Positions 37,487 to 48,506 of a stretch of DNA of 64,000 bases are shown piece after piece. The notes below the pieces were generated by a model. That model was not told the origin of the DNA and did no database searches. It saw only the letters and a list, made by a program, of their open reading frames with translations. Origin of the DNA: Sphagnum compactum (lineage: Eukaryota; Bryophyta; Sphagnopsida; Sphagnales); NCBI GenBank assembly GCA_965153455.1, contig OZ234501.1:4030001-4094000 (forward strand), in the 5' to 3' direction. The position numbers were made by a program, and so were the translations under genes. Every line of letters starts with the position of its first letter. The first letter of the stretch is position 1.

Positions 37487-38178
37487 ACACACTTGTGCAT
37501 TAGGCACGGGGTTCTAATGCGTAACCAAACTGTCCAGAATGTTCAATGGGAGGAGGGAACCAAATCCAACCCATTCCAGTGCGTAACCAACCTGTCCACG
37601 AATGTTCAATGGGAGGAGGGAACCAAACCCATTCCAGTATGTAACCAACCTATCCCAGTACGTAACCAACGTATCCGGAATGTTCGATGGGGCAAGGAAC
37701 CAAACTCATTCGAGTGCGTAATCAACTTATTCAGAATGTTCAATGGGGGACGTAACCAAACCCATTCCAGTAATGTAACCAACTTATCCAGAATGTTCAA
37801 TGGGGGGAGGGAACCAAACCCATTCCGGTAATATAACTAACTTATCCAAAATGTTGAATGGGGGAGGGAATTAAACCCATTCCAGTGTGTAACCAACCTA
37901 TCCAGAGTGTTCAATCTCGACATTTACAGGTTTGAGGACAATGATCAGGGCAGAATAATGGATCATTACACGATGTGATCTGTCGATTCAGACCACTCCG
38001 GTTTGTTCTTAATCTGCCCCCCAGAGACATTATACTCCAGTAAAATCTGCAAAATAATTTTGGAAATAGATCTCTGGGCATTTTCATCATGGAATTGTGC
38101 CTGTTCAACCCCCCAAGAAAACATCAATTTTATTTAATGTTCATTTATTTACACACCTGTGCATTAGGCACGGGGTTC
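37487..38178. repeat. Seven-unit tandem array and spacer bracketed by 28-bp direct repeats
   Basis: Units of about 57-62 bp carry AACCAAACCCATTCCAGT, then GTAACCAAC, then TCCAGAATGTTCAATGGG. The AATGTTC marker appears near 37539, 37601, 37679, 37734, 37792, 37850 and 37907 (one interval is 78 bp because of an extra GTAACCAAC). The array and about 240 bp of unique DNA are bracketed by near-identical direct repeats at 37487-37514 and 38151-38178 (27 of 28 bases match; shared core GTGCATTAGGCACGGGGTTC). The arrangement could be an element with short terminal direct repeats or an ancient segmental duplication. Confidence 0.7.
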
Positions 38179-39240
38179 AGACTAGTACACATGTATAGGA
38201 CTTAGGTTACCTACAATGCCGGATATGAGAAAAGTGTCAAAACCCAAATATGCATTTATGCATATTTAGTTATTACGCATGTTGATAACCGGCACCCGCA
38301 GTATATTTGATCCCAACACTAGTTCTTAGTGAGGAGTGTTGTATTCTGAACCATCTAGATAGAGTGAAATGATTTATTGTTTAATGATAATAGTTGGCAT
38401 GATGCCAAGCTTAGGAATAAATATCATTATGTGGGAGGGTTTGGTTGATTATGGTAGACTAGAATGGCAGCATGTTTTGCAACAATTAAGAAACACACAC
38501 TGAGGAAGAGAATAGGATCCTTGAACTTTTTTGATAGGGTTTCAGTGTCCTCATCATGCAATTTGTTAGCTGGAAATTGAGATGATGTTATTGATCCCTT
38601 TTGTTGGGGGCATCATTTCCTTGTCTGTTTGGTTCTGGTTGTCTTGGGTTGGTGGTCCTTAGGTGGGCTTGTGTGTACCGTTTCCTGTTTGCAATGGAAT
38701 CTGTCCATTTGTTTCAGACAAAAACAAGTTCACAATGGGATTGGTGCTCGATGAGCGAGTTGGATAAACCAAAAAACAAAGTAGTTGGGGAACAACATGT
38801 GATTCCTCGTAAGGTTATCTCCACCCCCACAAACACCCGCAAACACCACTTTTCATGAAATCTTGGAGCAGGACAGTGGAAATCGTGCTGCTCTCCAGTA
38901 TTGATGGTCCATTTTGCAGTGGTCATTTTAACCCCTTTTAAAAGCTTTTTTCTACTATCGATTTGGACAGTGATTAGGCTACGACTAGTCTAGATGGGTC
39001 TAATTACTCTTGACATTTCTCGAGTCAATTTCGAATCCGGATCTTTACTTTTCATGGGTCAATTTCAGATTGAGGTCTTGGATACTTGACCTTAACCTGA
39101 CTCTAGTCTTAAGCGGGATCTTTTATCTCATGTAAATCCACCAGATTCGGTTCTTAGAACTGGACCAAGATCCGGATCTGGACTCGGCCCGAAGACCCAA
39201 ACGCTGCTCTAAACCCTAAATGTCAGGGTTTCAGGGCTAG
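38179..39240. other. Spacer, nothing recognised
   Basis: No domain or exon chain. A telo-box-like TAAACCCTAAATG near 39210 precedes a polypurine tract. Confidence 0.35.
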
Positions 39241-39256
39241 GGTACGATTGTTTACA

Positions 39257-39371
39257 GGGAAAGCCAAAGGAGAAGAGAGAAGGGGAAGAGGAGAGGGAAA
39301 GAATCGAGAGACAAAGAGGGAGAGAGGGAAATAGAGAGGGAGAGAATCGAGAAAGAGACAGTGAGGGAGAA
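39257..39371 (+). promoter_or_regulatory. GA-rich polypurine tract
   Basis: About 115 bp of nearly pure purine (GAAGAGAGAAGGGGAAGAGG and similar, with ATCGAGA interruptions). In plants such tracts with nearby telo-boxes often lie in promoters or 5' leaders, so an unrecognised transcript starting near 39.3-39.5 kb is possible. No coding exon follows that I can assign; the nearest gene is at 41.4 kb. Confidence 0.3.
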
Positions 39372-40404
39372 ATTTTTCTCTTGCCTTGAAGCTTCCAGAT
39401 TTGATGTTGCAGTGTTAGGGTTTGTTTGTTTGTTATTTTATGTTTTTGGAATTGCTTCTTTGGGTCTTGGAAAGGTGATGAGATACCGATGACGATGTGA
39501 TGCCCGCCTTTTAGCCGAGCGTCGACCCCTTGTGGAATGGGGCGACGTGGTATTCCATGAGAGAGGTTTCCAATACGGCATAGGCAGGCGGTACAGCAAT
39601 CATGGGTTCTGATCTAAAACCACTGTGCTGCCCAGTGTTGCAGTTTGCAGTGAAGAGATCTTATGCCCCACATCCAATGCTTCTTTCTTTTGCAATCCAA
39701 TTCTGAACTTGTCTTTGGCACCACAGTCTTTAATAGTTCAAGTTCTCAAGTCGACAAACCTTTGCTGTCCTTGGACTTCTTGATGATAAGTAATGCAGGG
39801 TACAGGGGTTTGAAGCAGTTGCAGGCCATTGGAACAGAGAGGTGGTGTCCCCTGCGTGAAAGGCTGTGGCAATTACAGACGAACTTGAGATGGGGAAGAC
39901 TGTGTAACAGGCAGTTGACTTACGGCCTCACAATGCAGGTGAACAAGAAAAAATACCTCCCTAGACAATACGACTGACTCAAGGAAATTGGATTTTAAAG
40001 TGCTGCAGAGGTTAGTATTTATCCTAAATCCAAGAGCTTGAACCCTAAACGCTAATCCCATGAGCTTGATCAATAACAACAGTCAATGATGCATTTGATT
40101 GCAAACAGCTTTATAAAGAATGCCAATTTGGCTGTAGTTCTGTGCTTTGTTCATGAGAGGGGAAAAAAATGTACCTGGGTTCTGAGTGTGGTACAGCTCT
40201 GGACAAATAAGTAGAGACTGTAAGTGAGGATCTTGGGAGTTGATAAAGTACATCCAGGAGTACTTGGGCTACTGAAACTGCATCAGATAATACCAGTCAC
40301 CAATTATAACCCAAGTATGCGGGCAAGGTAGGTGAAGTCTGCCAATGGGCAATCCATGATCTAATTCCTCCAATGGGCTGTATTGTCTTTCCAGACATAC
40401 TTCT

Positions 40405-40985
40405 TGAAGTTTTGTTACTCAAAAATCGTATGATGGTAGGTTAGCTTGGTCCTTGACTGTTGGCTGTACTTTGGATTTCCAGATAGGTATGCATATTGAA
40501 GTATGTTAATCAAAATCATATTATGGTAAGAGCAACTCCACTACTGCACTGTACAGTAAATTTTGGATGAAAAAGAAGTCAAAACATGCTGGTTTGGCTC
40601 AGCAAAATAATTTTGCCTCAGCATTTGTGCACAAGATGCTGAGGCTGGCAAAATGCACAGCAAAACCTAACACCTACTGCTGATTGGCTAGATGGTTTGA
40701 TTCGTCCAGGTGGGTTGCTATTAGTAGTCTCCCATCTTTTGCAATACTAGTTTCAGTTTTTTGGGTGAGGTTGGGAAAAAATAAATAACTAATCTTGGAT
40801 GTGAGAAATATTGTTGCGGGGCCACATACTAAGGATGGGTGGAATTGATCCAAGGGTAGTAGCTGGCCCTTCATTGTGCTACTTTATTTTCAGATCTGCC
40901 TCTCCAAGCTTGTTACTCAAAATTGTATCAGTGTAGGTTAGCTTGGTCCTTCACTGTGAGGGCTGTACTTTGTTTCAGATATGCA
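40405..40985 (+). repeat. Direct duplication flanking a MITE-like segment
   Basis: About 85 bp at 40413-40490 recur at 40909-40981: TTACTCAAAA, GTATxA, GTAGGTTAGCTTGGTCCTT, ACTGT, GGCTGTACTTTG and CAGAT occur in both. Between them, AAGAGCAACTCCACTACTGCA at 40529 resembles a plant MITE end, but its inverted partner is missing. Confidence 0.5.
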
Positions 40986-41448
40986 TCCTTAAGTTTGTGC
41001 AGCACTGACCCGGGCCACATTGTGTGAAATGTTTTCATCCAGCAAAGAAATGGGAGCATTTAGAATTGAGTGTCATTTCAGCACTTGCAGCTTCTCAGGG
41101 ACTGTTTACGGGACAGGGCAGCAGAGTAGTACATCCCTGTGCTCATGATGACCAATGGGTAACCAACCCACATGAATATGAAATTGGTACAGAAACTATA
41201 TTTTCTACACCAATGTCACAGTTGTGGATATGATCTGTCCTCCACTCTTTGTTCCATAGAGCTCCAGTTGTTATCATGATCAACAAATTTCAGCAGCTCC
41301 CTGAAGAATTTCAAAGCCATTTGGATTCTCCTGAGTTGCTGTGGTACCCATTCCTTCATGGCTTAGGAAACAACAAGAATTTGATTTTGTGGATTTAGCG
41401 AGAAACAGATCTGGTTTCAGAATCTCGGTTCAGATTGATTTGCTTTCA

Positions 41449-42008
41449 ATGGACAAAAGATCTGTAATTCCTAGATGTCTAGGTGTGCTCTTGGTGTTAG
41501 CCAGTAGTAGCCTCGAACTCTGTGTGGAGGCTGAAGGTGCTGCCTGCACAATTTATGCAATAACAGAATGCTTAGAAGATATCAACAGCTACAGTGCCCA
41601 ACCAAGCCAGAGCTGTTGTGCTGAAATTTTTGCATTGGAATCAGGAGGCCCTAAGGCGATGGATTGCCTGTGTACTGCAGTGACCTCTGAGACAGCTCGA
41701 CTGTATGGAGTGAACCCAAAGTCAGCAATAGGGATGCCTCACAGATGCGGCCTGCCTGTTCCTCGCCATGCTGTCTGTAATAGTAAGTTTTCTTTGCAGA
41801 GAAATTCATCTTCACAGCTGCTCATTTTCATGTGCCTGTAAAACTCTACTGAAACTAAAATGATGAGAGATTAGTAATCTGAAAGTAGCGAGCTTTTCAA
41901 GTCTCGGAAAATGTGATGATAAAACTATACTGTATTTTGGTGAGATGCCTGATTTGTTCAGAACTGACATGTGGTCCAGGCATGAAGGTCCCTGGAGGCT
42001 GGTCCTAG
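41449..42008 (+). CDS. Non-specific lipid-transfer-like protein (8-cysteine motif)
   Basis: Exon 1 is 41449-41782 with a clear GTAAGT donor. Exon 2 is tentatively 41962-42008, giving about 126 aa. The first ~27 residues form a secretion signal (basic start, then LGVLLVLASSSLEL). The mature part has the plant 8-cysteine motif: C33, C41, C56-C57, C73-x-C75, C100, C110, with spacing C-7-C-14-CC-15-CxC-24-C-9-C, typical of GPI-anchored-type or type-D LTPs. Four disulfides normally hold a lipid-binding helical bundle, secreted to the wall or cuticle. Exon 2 would add KLTCGPGMKVPGGWS with an extra cysteine; no GPI-attachment tail is visible. The upstream in-frame Met at 41341 was not used, because the signal peptide starts at 41449. 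Confidence 0.75.
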
Positions 42009-43034
42009 AGATTGGAATCTATTGGATTTACTGACTGCGGTCATAACAAAGCATATAATGGGGATAATGTGTAATATGCAAAATAGTTGCAGCTAGCATG
42101 GGGAATCTGCTACATTTGTGTTATGATGAAATAGAGTACTCTGTCATTCCATGATAAATTCTTCAAGACCATGCCAATTGTGATGGATGATCTCTCCACA
42201 ATATTGATGGCAATACAGAGGTTTCCCTTTGAAGTTAGAAGGGTAAAAATGTCCTGAATATATTTATGTGCAAAGCTGGGATTTTAACACTTTGGTGCAC
42301 TTCAAATTGCCTGCTACGGGAATTAGAATTTCCTTTCGGGCAGAGATACACATTCCTATATGATTCAAAGACAAGGAAGAACCCTACTCAAGTTCTGCCA
42401 TTCCTGAAGTAAAAATTCCTGGAATCAAAATCTGGCCTGCACAGAGTCAATTTGACTGCTTGCCATGGTCTCTCCCCTTGCTTCTGCATCTTGCTGCATA
42501 TCCCCAACAACATAAATTTGAACACCAGAAAACATGCATCCCCTAATGAGCACTCACAACCATTGAAGCTAGAACAGTTTACGAAACACAGCAAAAGAAA
42601 AAGTAAATATGAGGACAAGAAGATTATGTTCACTCACGGCTTAATGCACCTTGCACAACATGTTATATAATCAACAATGGCCCTGTAACAGCAAATCGAT
42701 TGCCCCACATGAAAAACTCAAAATTTGCAAAACAAAGAAGCATTATGTGAGCAACTGTTATTTTCAAATGAACTTTTCTCTTTGTAACTTGGGAATGGAA
42801 AAAAAATGTAAAGTTTGACCATACACATCTAAAATAACCATTCTGAAGCAAACTAGGTAAAAAATTCAGAATTGCAACATGTTACTTTTGGAGACACCCA
42901 GAGACTGATCCCTGAAGGCAATGCCTTATAAAGAATTGTGATGCTTACATATAGAATAATCACAGTAGACATCGAAGATTTTACGAAGGGATAAGCACCA
43001 AATAGGCTGAACACATCTGAAGAAGACTTAAGAC
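42009..43034. other. Spacer between the LTP-like gene and the PhoD-like exons
   Basis: No exon is recognised on either strand. On the minus strand this is where the next PhoD-like exon would be expected; I did not find an in-frame Asp-Gln-Val-Tyr block. Confidence 0.4.
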
Positions 43035-43444
43035 CAAGGTGCACAAGTAGGTCAATGTTGCCAGCTTCCACAGACTTAGAGAGATGTGCCCACAAATCAG
43101 AATGCATTGTATTTGCTTGTTCAATCATGAATATTTTATTGCAGCTCACACCAACTGTCATATTCTGTGGAGGCACAGCTGCAATCATGTCAAAGTTGCC
43201 AGTAACTGATCCCCTACATTATTAACAACAATTTCAAAAAATAGGAAAAGGTTCCATGACATTCCCAAAAAGAACTCACAATTCACAGTAACAACATTCG
43301 GTGACATTCTTCAAAATGTGGGACTACATCTTTCTGTAGATCTACCATTGTGAGAGAACCAACATCATCAACAGATGACCACCTGTCATGTACATTTGCA
43401 TCCAAAAATGTACTTGTCCATTTTGCACATGCTAACTCAATAAT
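43035..43444 (-). pseudogene. PhoD-like metallophosphatase, two adjacent exons (partial gene)
   Basis: On the minus strand, exon 43444-43287 (158 nt) and exon 43213-43035 (179 nt) join in phase through a GT..AG intron. The first encodes a segment with VHDRWSSVDDVGS and PHFEECHRMLL. The second gives GSVTGNFDM, VGVSCNK, DLWAHLSKSVEAGNID and ends HLG. In PhoD-like phosphatases the S/GCN, W..L and HLGDQVY blocks follow in this order, and the Asp of GDQ binds metal. The segment ends exactly at HLG with a GGT donor, and no exon with DQVY was found before the LTP-like gene. Either a long intron or an undetected exon continues it, or the gene is truncated. Upstream minus-strand pieces near 43540 (KKVGPRGNV) and 44.6 kb may belong to it. 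The pseudogene label is provisional. Confidence 0.5.
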
Positions 43445-44538
43445 CTAAGCAGTTACAGAAAGAAATGCAGAAGGAGAGAAGGGACAAGGGGAGATAGAGA
43501 TAGATGCAGACGTTGCCTCTTGGTCCAACTTTCTTCATAAGAAGGAAAACAAGATCACCACTACCTCAACAAGTATCAAGCATGAGTGATGGCTTGGAGA
43601 TTGGTTTCCTTCCTCAAAAAGTTAAGTACTTCCTTTGTCATCTGTATCCAAAGAAAAAGAATGGTTCACCTACAGCAACCACTCAGATGAAGTCAATCTT
43701 AAAGATTTGTTGAATGTAGAAAGATTTGCAGATTGCCTTGAATTGATCAAGAGACCTCAATGAAGCAAGGGACAGTTTTAAAATGGCTATATTCATAACA
43801 AAGGAACCACTTCCAACATTGTCCAGATGTGGTCATTTATCACCAACAAGCTACTTCCACAGCCATGAGCCTCACGTAGTCAGTGCACTCAACAATCTGC
43901 CATGTTAGACATGACATTACAAACAGCATTTAAGAAGCTAGACCTAGAAGGTGAAAACAAAATTCAACGAGGAATGTAGCCAATGCTACAACAAACGTTG
44001 CTAGGCAGACCCTACAATTGTATGTGAACTTGATCAATAAATGAAAGTTATCACAGCATGCAGTAAATTCTTCAACTACAATCAAGAGATGGATGCTGGA
44101 GTGTAGGACACTTAAACAATGCATTCTTTCAAAGCTGGCACACTGGAAAACTCAGCCTGCAAAAATAGAAATCCTCTCAACATCAATCTAGCTCGTCCTC
44201 AGCAAAAACCCTGAAAGATTAATTAGCAATCCAGTAGCACCAAACCCTTGACATCCACAGAAGACTAGTGGAGATTTTCCATACAACTGTACTCCCCAGT
44301 GTGATGTCTACCACTTCCTTGCAAAGATAATACTCAAATTCAAACCAATATGAGAGAATCAACGCCTGCAGAAATCAATAGACACTCTTGGCAGAAACCC
44401 TAGACCTTCTACTTTTACAAGCCCTACAATACACCAACCCTAACAACCAGATCGAATTTCGAATCACATTCATAGTAACAAGCCAATCTGCAGGATGAAT
44501 TCTACCGTGAAGGGCAGTTTTTTCTGTTAACTTTTAAC

Positions 44539-44607
44539 TGTTTTGACAATTTCCTCCAATCTATTCGCCATTAAAGCTAAATCTTCTGTGGGATCATCAC
44601 CACTCAT
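44539..44607 (-). CDS. Possible first coding exon (23 codons) of the minus-strand gene
   Basis: On the minus strand an ATG at 44607-44605 opens MSGDDPTEDLALMANRLEEI and runs to a GTTAAA donor at 44538. The acidic, amphipathic sequence looks coding, and the composition upstream (44610-44900) is less AT-rich, as at a gene start. It lies about 1.1 kb upstream of the PhoD-like exons on the same strand, but linking exons were not established. Confidence 0.25.
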
Positions 44608-44609
44608 GC

Positions 44610-45345
44610 TAAATCCATTGTGAGACGATCAGCACCGGTGCCACATGAAAAAAATCGGGGAAAAAAGAACACTGAATGGGATATTGTGCCAATCAAGGAC
44701 CAATAAAATCTCTGGCCCTGAACTAGGATTCAAGAAAACCTCAATATAAAACTCTCAGAATCCACCCAGTCTGGATTCTGGTTAACTCACCCGGAGCTCA
44801 CTGAGTGGAGCTTGTCCTTGTGCATTAAATGATGAAAACATTAACTGATTCTTTGCATTAAGTGATTTTCCCCTAAATGCTTATAAGGCCGGCTCTAGGT
44901 TTTTCTTAGAATTTAGAATGGGCCTGGACCAGTGTTGTGCAGGTATCCAGAAAGCCTCCGGTAATACCCACCTATTTAGGTTCCGGTCTTCCATACCTTA
45001 CCCTGACCTTTATCATTATTGAAATACCCACATATATACCTGGACCTGAAAACTGCCTTGTTATAAAAACTGGAGTTTACCCAAAACCTAATGACAGAAG
45101 ATTTTAGAAACCCATCCATGCCCCCATCGGTTTTTTTTTTTCCTTCAAAGGTTTCAGTTCATCTTAGATAGGGTTACGGTTGAGGGTTTAGGGTCTTTTC
45201 TACCACATTACCATCGCTTTCTCCTTTCCACATATGGTTGTTGTCATTGCTCTCACCTTTCCAAGTGCAACTATTACAATTGCTCTCACCTTTTCACTTA
45301 CGATTCTTGCCATTGTGGTGTAGTTGTGTTCTCGCATTGTCAGCG
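44610..45345. other. Spacer, nothing firmly recognised
   Basis: It probably contains upstream sequence of the minus-strand gene. GGACCAGTGTTG at about 44934 carries the CAACACTGG word seen in other places in the window. Confidence 0.35.
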
Positions 45346-45349
45346 TCAT

Positions 45350-45870
45350 GCCTTTGTCTTCCCCCTTAAGGATTGGAGTGTTTAGCGTTCTTTGGCCAGG
45401 TCACTGTGTTTTTATTGTTTTCGATATTTTCAACCTTCACCATATCGTGAAGTTTTTGCAGATTAGTCATTGTCTTTGGCAACATCATAACAAAGTTGGA
45501 TGTTGTTTGTGTATTGTGCCAAATTTTGTTGTCTTCATCTTCCTTATCAAGGATCACTGTGTTCAATGGTCCTTGGGCTTGTAGTTCATGTGTTGTGCTA
45601 GAGCTTGCTACCTTTGTCTTCCCTGTCAAAAATCAAAATGTTCAATGCTTTCTGGTTTACAATTCATGTGTTATGCCAAAGCTTGTTGTCTTCATCTTCC
45701 CCATCAACAATTGGAGTGTTCAATGTGTTCTGGCCTTCTACAAGTCACCATGGTTTTAATTTCTTTGGTGTTTTCAACCTTCATCATCCTTGTGAAATGT
45801 TTACATGTTACTCATCATCTTGGCATCATCATGAGTTGGGTGTTGTTCGTGTGTTGTGTTGGAACTTGTG
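45350..45870 (+). repeat. Degenerate tandem repeat (~80 bp, with a higher-order ~345 bp duplication)
   Basis: The phrase TTTGTCTTC..CTT.TCAA..AT..GTGTTCAATG recurs near 45352, 45528, 45609 and 45687. A second block (TTTTCAACCTTCA, GTGAA.TTT, GTTGG.TGTTGTTxGTGT) occurs near 45428 and again near 45771. The overlapping Cys/Ser/Phe/Leu-rich frames of 80-140 codons are repeat translations. Confidence 0.5.
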
Positions 45871-46379
45871 TTGTTTTTGTTTATCGTTAAAGCCCAATGT
45901 TGTTTGCGTTTGTCACTGGAGTGGTGTGTTTCATGTTGTTCCAATTTCCAACCCTTTACAAATAATTTTTCAATGTTATTATTCGTGTTCATCGTTAGAA
46001 CTAAATATTGTTCATATTTATCATTAGAGTTGTGAACGTCATGTTGTTCATGCCTTCTACAAATATATCCTTGGCATTGTTCAATCTACAAATTTTGTTT
46101 CTTTTTGTTCTTCTTAGTTTTGTTTACCATCGAAGTGATCAATTTGATGTTTCTTTGTTATCATCATCACCATCACCTTGTGCTTATTAATGATTCCTCT
46201 CTATAAAGTTTTAAAACACTTGCCAAAGCTGCAACATTTACATTAAAACTACATTTATTTTTACTACAACATTGCTGAATCATGTTATTGTTCTTTTGTG
46301 TTGTAATTATTATTGTAACAAATTTTGGAGTTGTTTTTCTTATGCTAGTCACAAGCAATAACTGAAAGAAGAAAACTTA

Positions 46380-48500
46380 AATGGATATAATAGCATCTAC
46401 AAGTCCCACATTGCTTACCACAATTAATTGTGACGAAAACAACATCGTGTATTATTTTCAAAATGAAACTAAAATTGGATCAAAAACATCCAATGTTGAA
46501 GTAAATGAAGCTTAGGGGTTTCTTACACCTATTGTGAAAAATTGCGTACGTCGAAAGCACATTACCCTACAACTAGAGTTCAAAAACAACTCATATACAA
46601 TTATTGTGCAAATATTCGTTAGGTAATACGACTATTATGCAACTATCATTTTCAAAATATAGGAAATTAATAAATAAATTAGCATGTTAAAAAATGAATT
46701 AGTTATATTATAATTATAAGTGAGTTGAAAATGAATCTTCTATATGATAATTTGTACACACCGTGCATGCACTATACATACATTCGTAGTCAACCATATT
46801 TGATTTTTTAAGGAATTACATTATATGACAACTATTTTAGAATTACTGTAAATATGTCACTAACATAACAACTATGTTGTGACTTATTATGCAACAACAT
46901 GTAACTTAATAAGGATACAAATTCATATGTAATATTTTATAAATAATTTATATTTCAATAATTTGACTATTAATTATTAACTATGTTTAATACATTCAAT
47001 TATTTTGAATTTATTAATTATATTAAATAATTGACTATTAATCTGAATAAATAAATGTAATTCATATAACTAATTTTTAATTAATTATGTTAATTAAAAT
47101 AAATAATATGGATGTATAAGAACAACAATTAAATGCATATTTAATTAATTTAAGACTTTTCCCTACTTCGTGGATGGTATGAACCCCATCTGGTGGCCAT
47201 TTGATTTTCAAAATGTAACCTTATATTCAAATAAAAACAACAATCATTCACAAAGATAACATCCACAAAGACATTTTGTCTCAAAAAAATTCATACCAAT
47301 TTTGTTATGCAACATTTACAATCATTGTTTTTGATAAATTAAGGGACACAAAACCAATCTAATAACAACAACATTATCAATGAACCCATTCACCTTGTTC
47401 ATATTGTAACAAATATAATATTATGCTAGTTTCAAATTTAATATATTATGATGAAAAGAATATTTTGCTTGGTGCCCAACAAATGAAAATTATAGGATTA
47501 AATTTTTAATTTAAGGCTTTATACAACCTGGTGGATGGAATGAACTCCACCCGATAGCCACCAAACTTAACAAATTAATGATCATTTTGACATGAATGTC
47601 ATATTATAAAAAATTCAATTACATTATTTCCAAATAAGAACAACTTTATAACCAACGATTCCAAAAAGATCCATGTACACATTATGTTAAAAACATTCAT
47701 ATCAAATCTAAAACAAGATTATGAATTTTCATGAGTGATTGAAAGCCAAATGTTAGTGCTCACATCTAACATCAAGAGACTAAACCCTTTGAATTTGAAA
47801 CAAGGAGAGAGGCCAAATTGGTGAAACTACGTCATACTATCACACAAATTTTACTTATATTTTTCAAATATATATACACCATAAAATTTATTAAAATATA
47901 ATTGAACACCTAATGGCCACTAGGTGAAACATAAAAAATTGTAAGCTATGAAAACCAAATGACACAACTCTCATTTAAAGTGAGAAAAAGGAACTCAATG
48001 TTTTGAATCTAATATATTGACAACATGTTAAATTTCTAATAATGACAACTTGATCCATCCATGTTACTCATAAAATAACAAATCGATTATGTTTCAAATT
48101 CCATATATAATTAAAATAATATTTATCTTAATGCCTAACAAGTGATAATACATAATAGATTATCAAATACGAAAATCACAAATAAATGCTCCCAATAAAT
48201 AGAAATAAAAAATCAATTTTTTGAAATACAAAGAAGGCACAACATACCAATAACAAAAATGTTTATGCATGCAATTTTATTATTCATGTTATAAAAAATC
48301 CATTATTTTTGGGGCTTTACATACCATGTAGGAAACTTGACGCCTACTAGCCACTAGAGATTAAGGATCAAGTGGAACAATATAGATTATTAATTATTAC
48401 TCTTCAAGAATCACGTACATGGATAAATTTTCAGCAAAATAATATTTTATTAAACCATATAATAGAACAATTACAAATATAATTTAATCAATGTCACCAA
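46380..48500. repeat. AT-rich stretch with about four diverged ~360-400 bp units
   Basis: Related phrases appear near 47151 (TAATTTAAGAC..CTTCGTGGATGGTATGAACCCC..GGCCA), 47509 (TAATTTAAGGC..CTGGTGGATGGAATGAACTCC..AGCCACC), 47909 (AATGGCCACTAGGTG) and 48304 (GGGGCTTTACATACC..TAGCCACTAG). The units are degenerate and non-coding. They may be the downstream part of the decayed element at 48.5-51.8 kb. Confidence 0.35.
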
Positions 48501-48506
48501 CATCCT

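Noticed and set aside
37493-37831. 112-codon frame across the tandem array
   Set aside because: Repeat-encoded peptide, period not a multiple of three throughout, no domain.
2550-40050. Telo-box-like AAACCCTAA words (2560, 5798, 20863, 39210, 40036)
   Set aside because: Isolated short matches, not arrays; no telomeric tract.
41341-41448. Upstream in-frame Met extending the LTP-like protein by 36 codons
   Set aside because: The signal peptide starts cleanly at 41449; the extension is charged and would bury it.
42895-42915. GGATCAG on the minus strand as the missing Asp-Gln of the PhoD-like gene
   Set aside because: Frame is off by one base relative to the preceding donor and no Val-Tyr follows.
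45496-46027. Several overlapping Cys/Ser-rich plus-strand frames of 80-140 codons
   Set aside because: They translate a degenerate tandem repeat in three frames at once.
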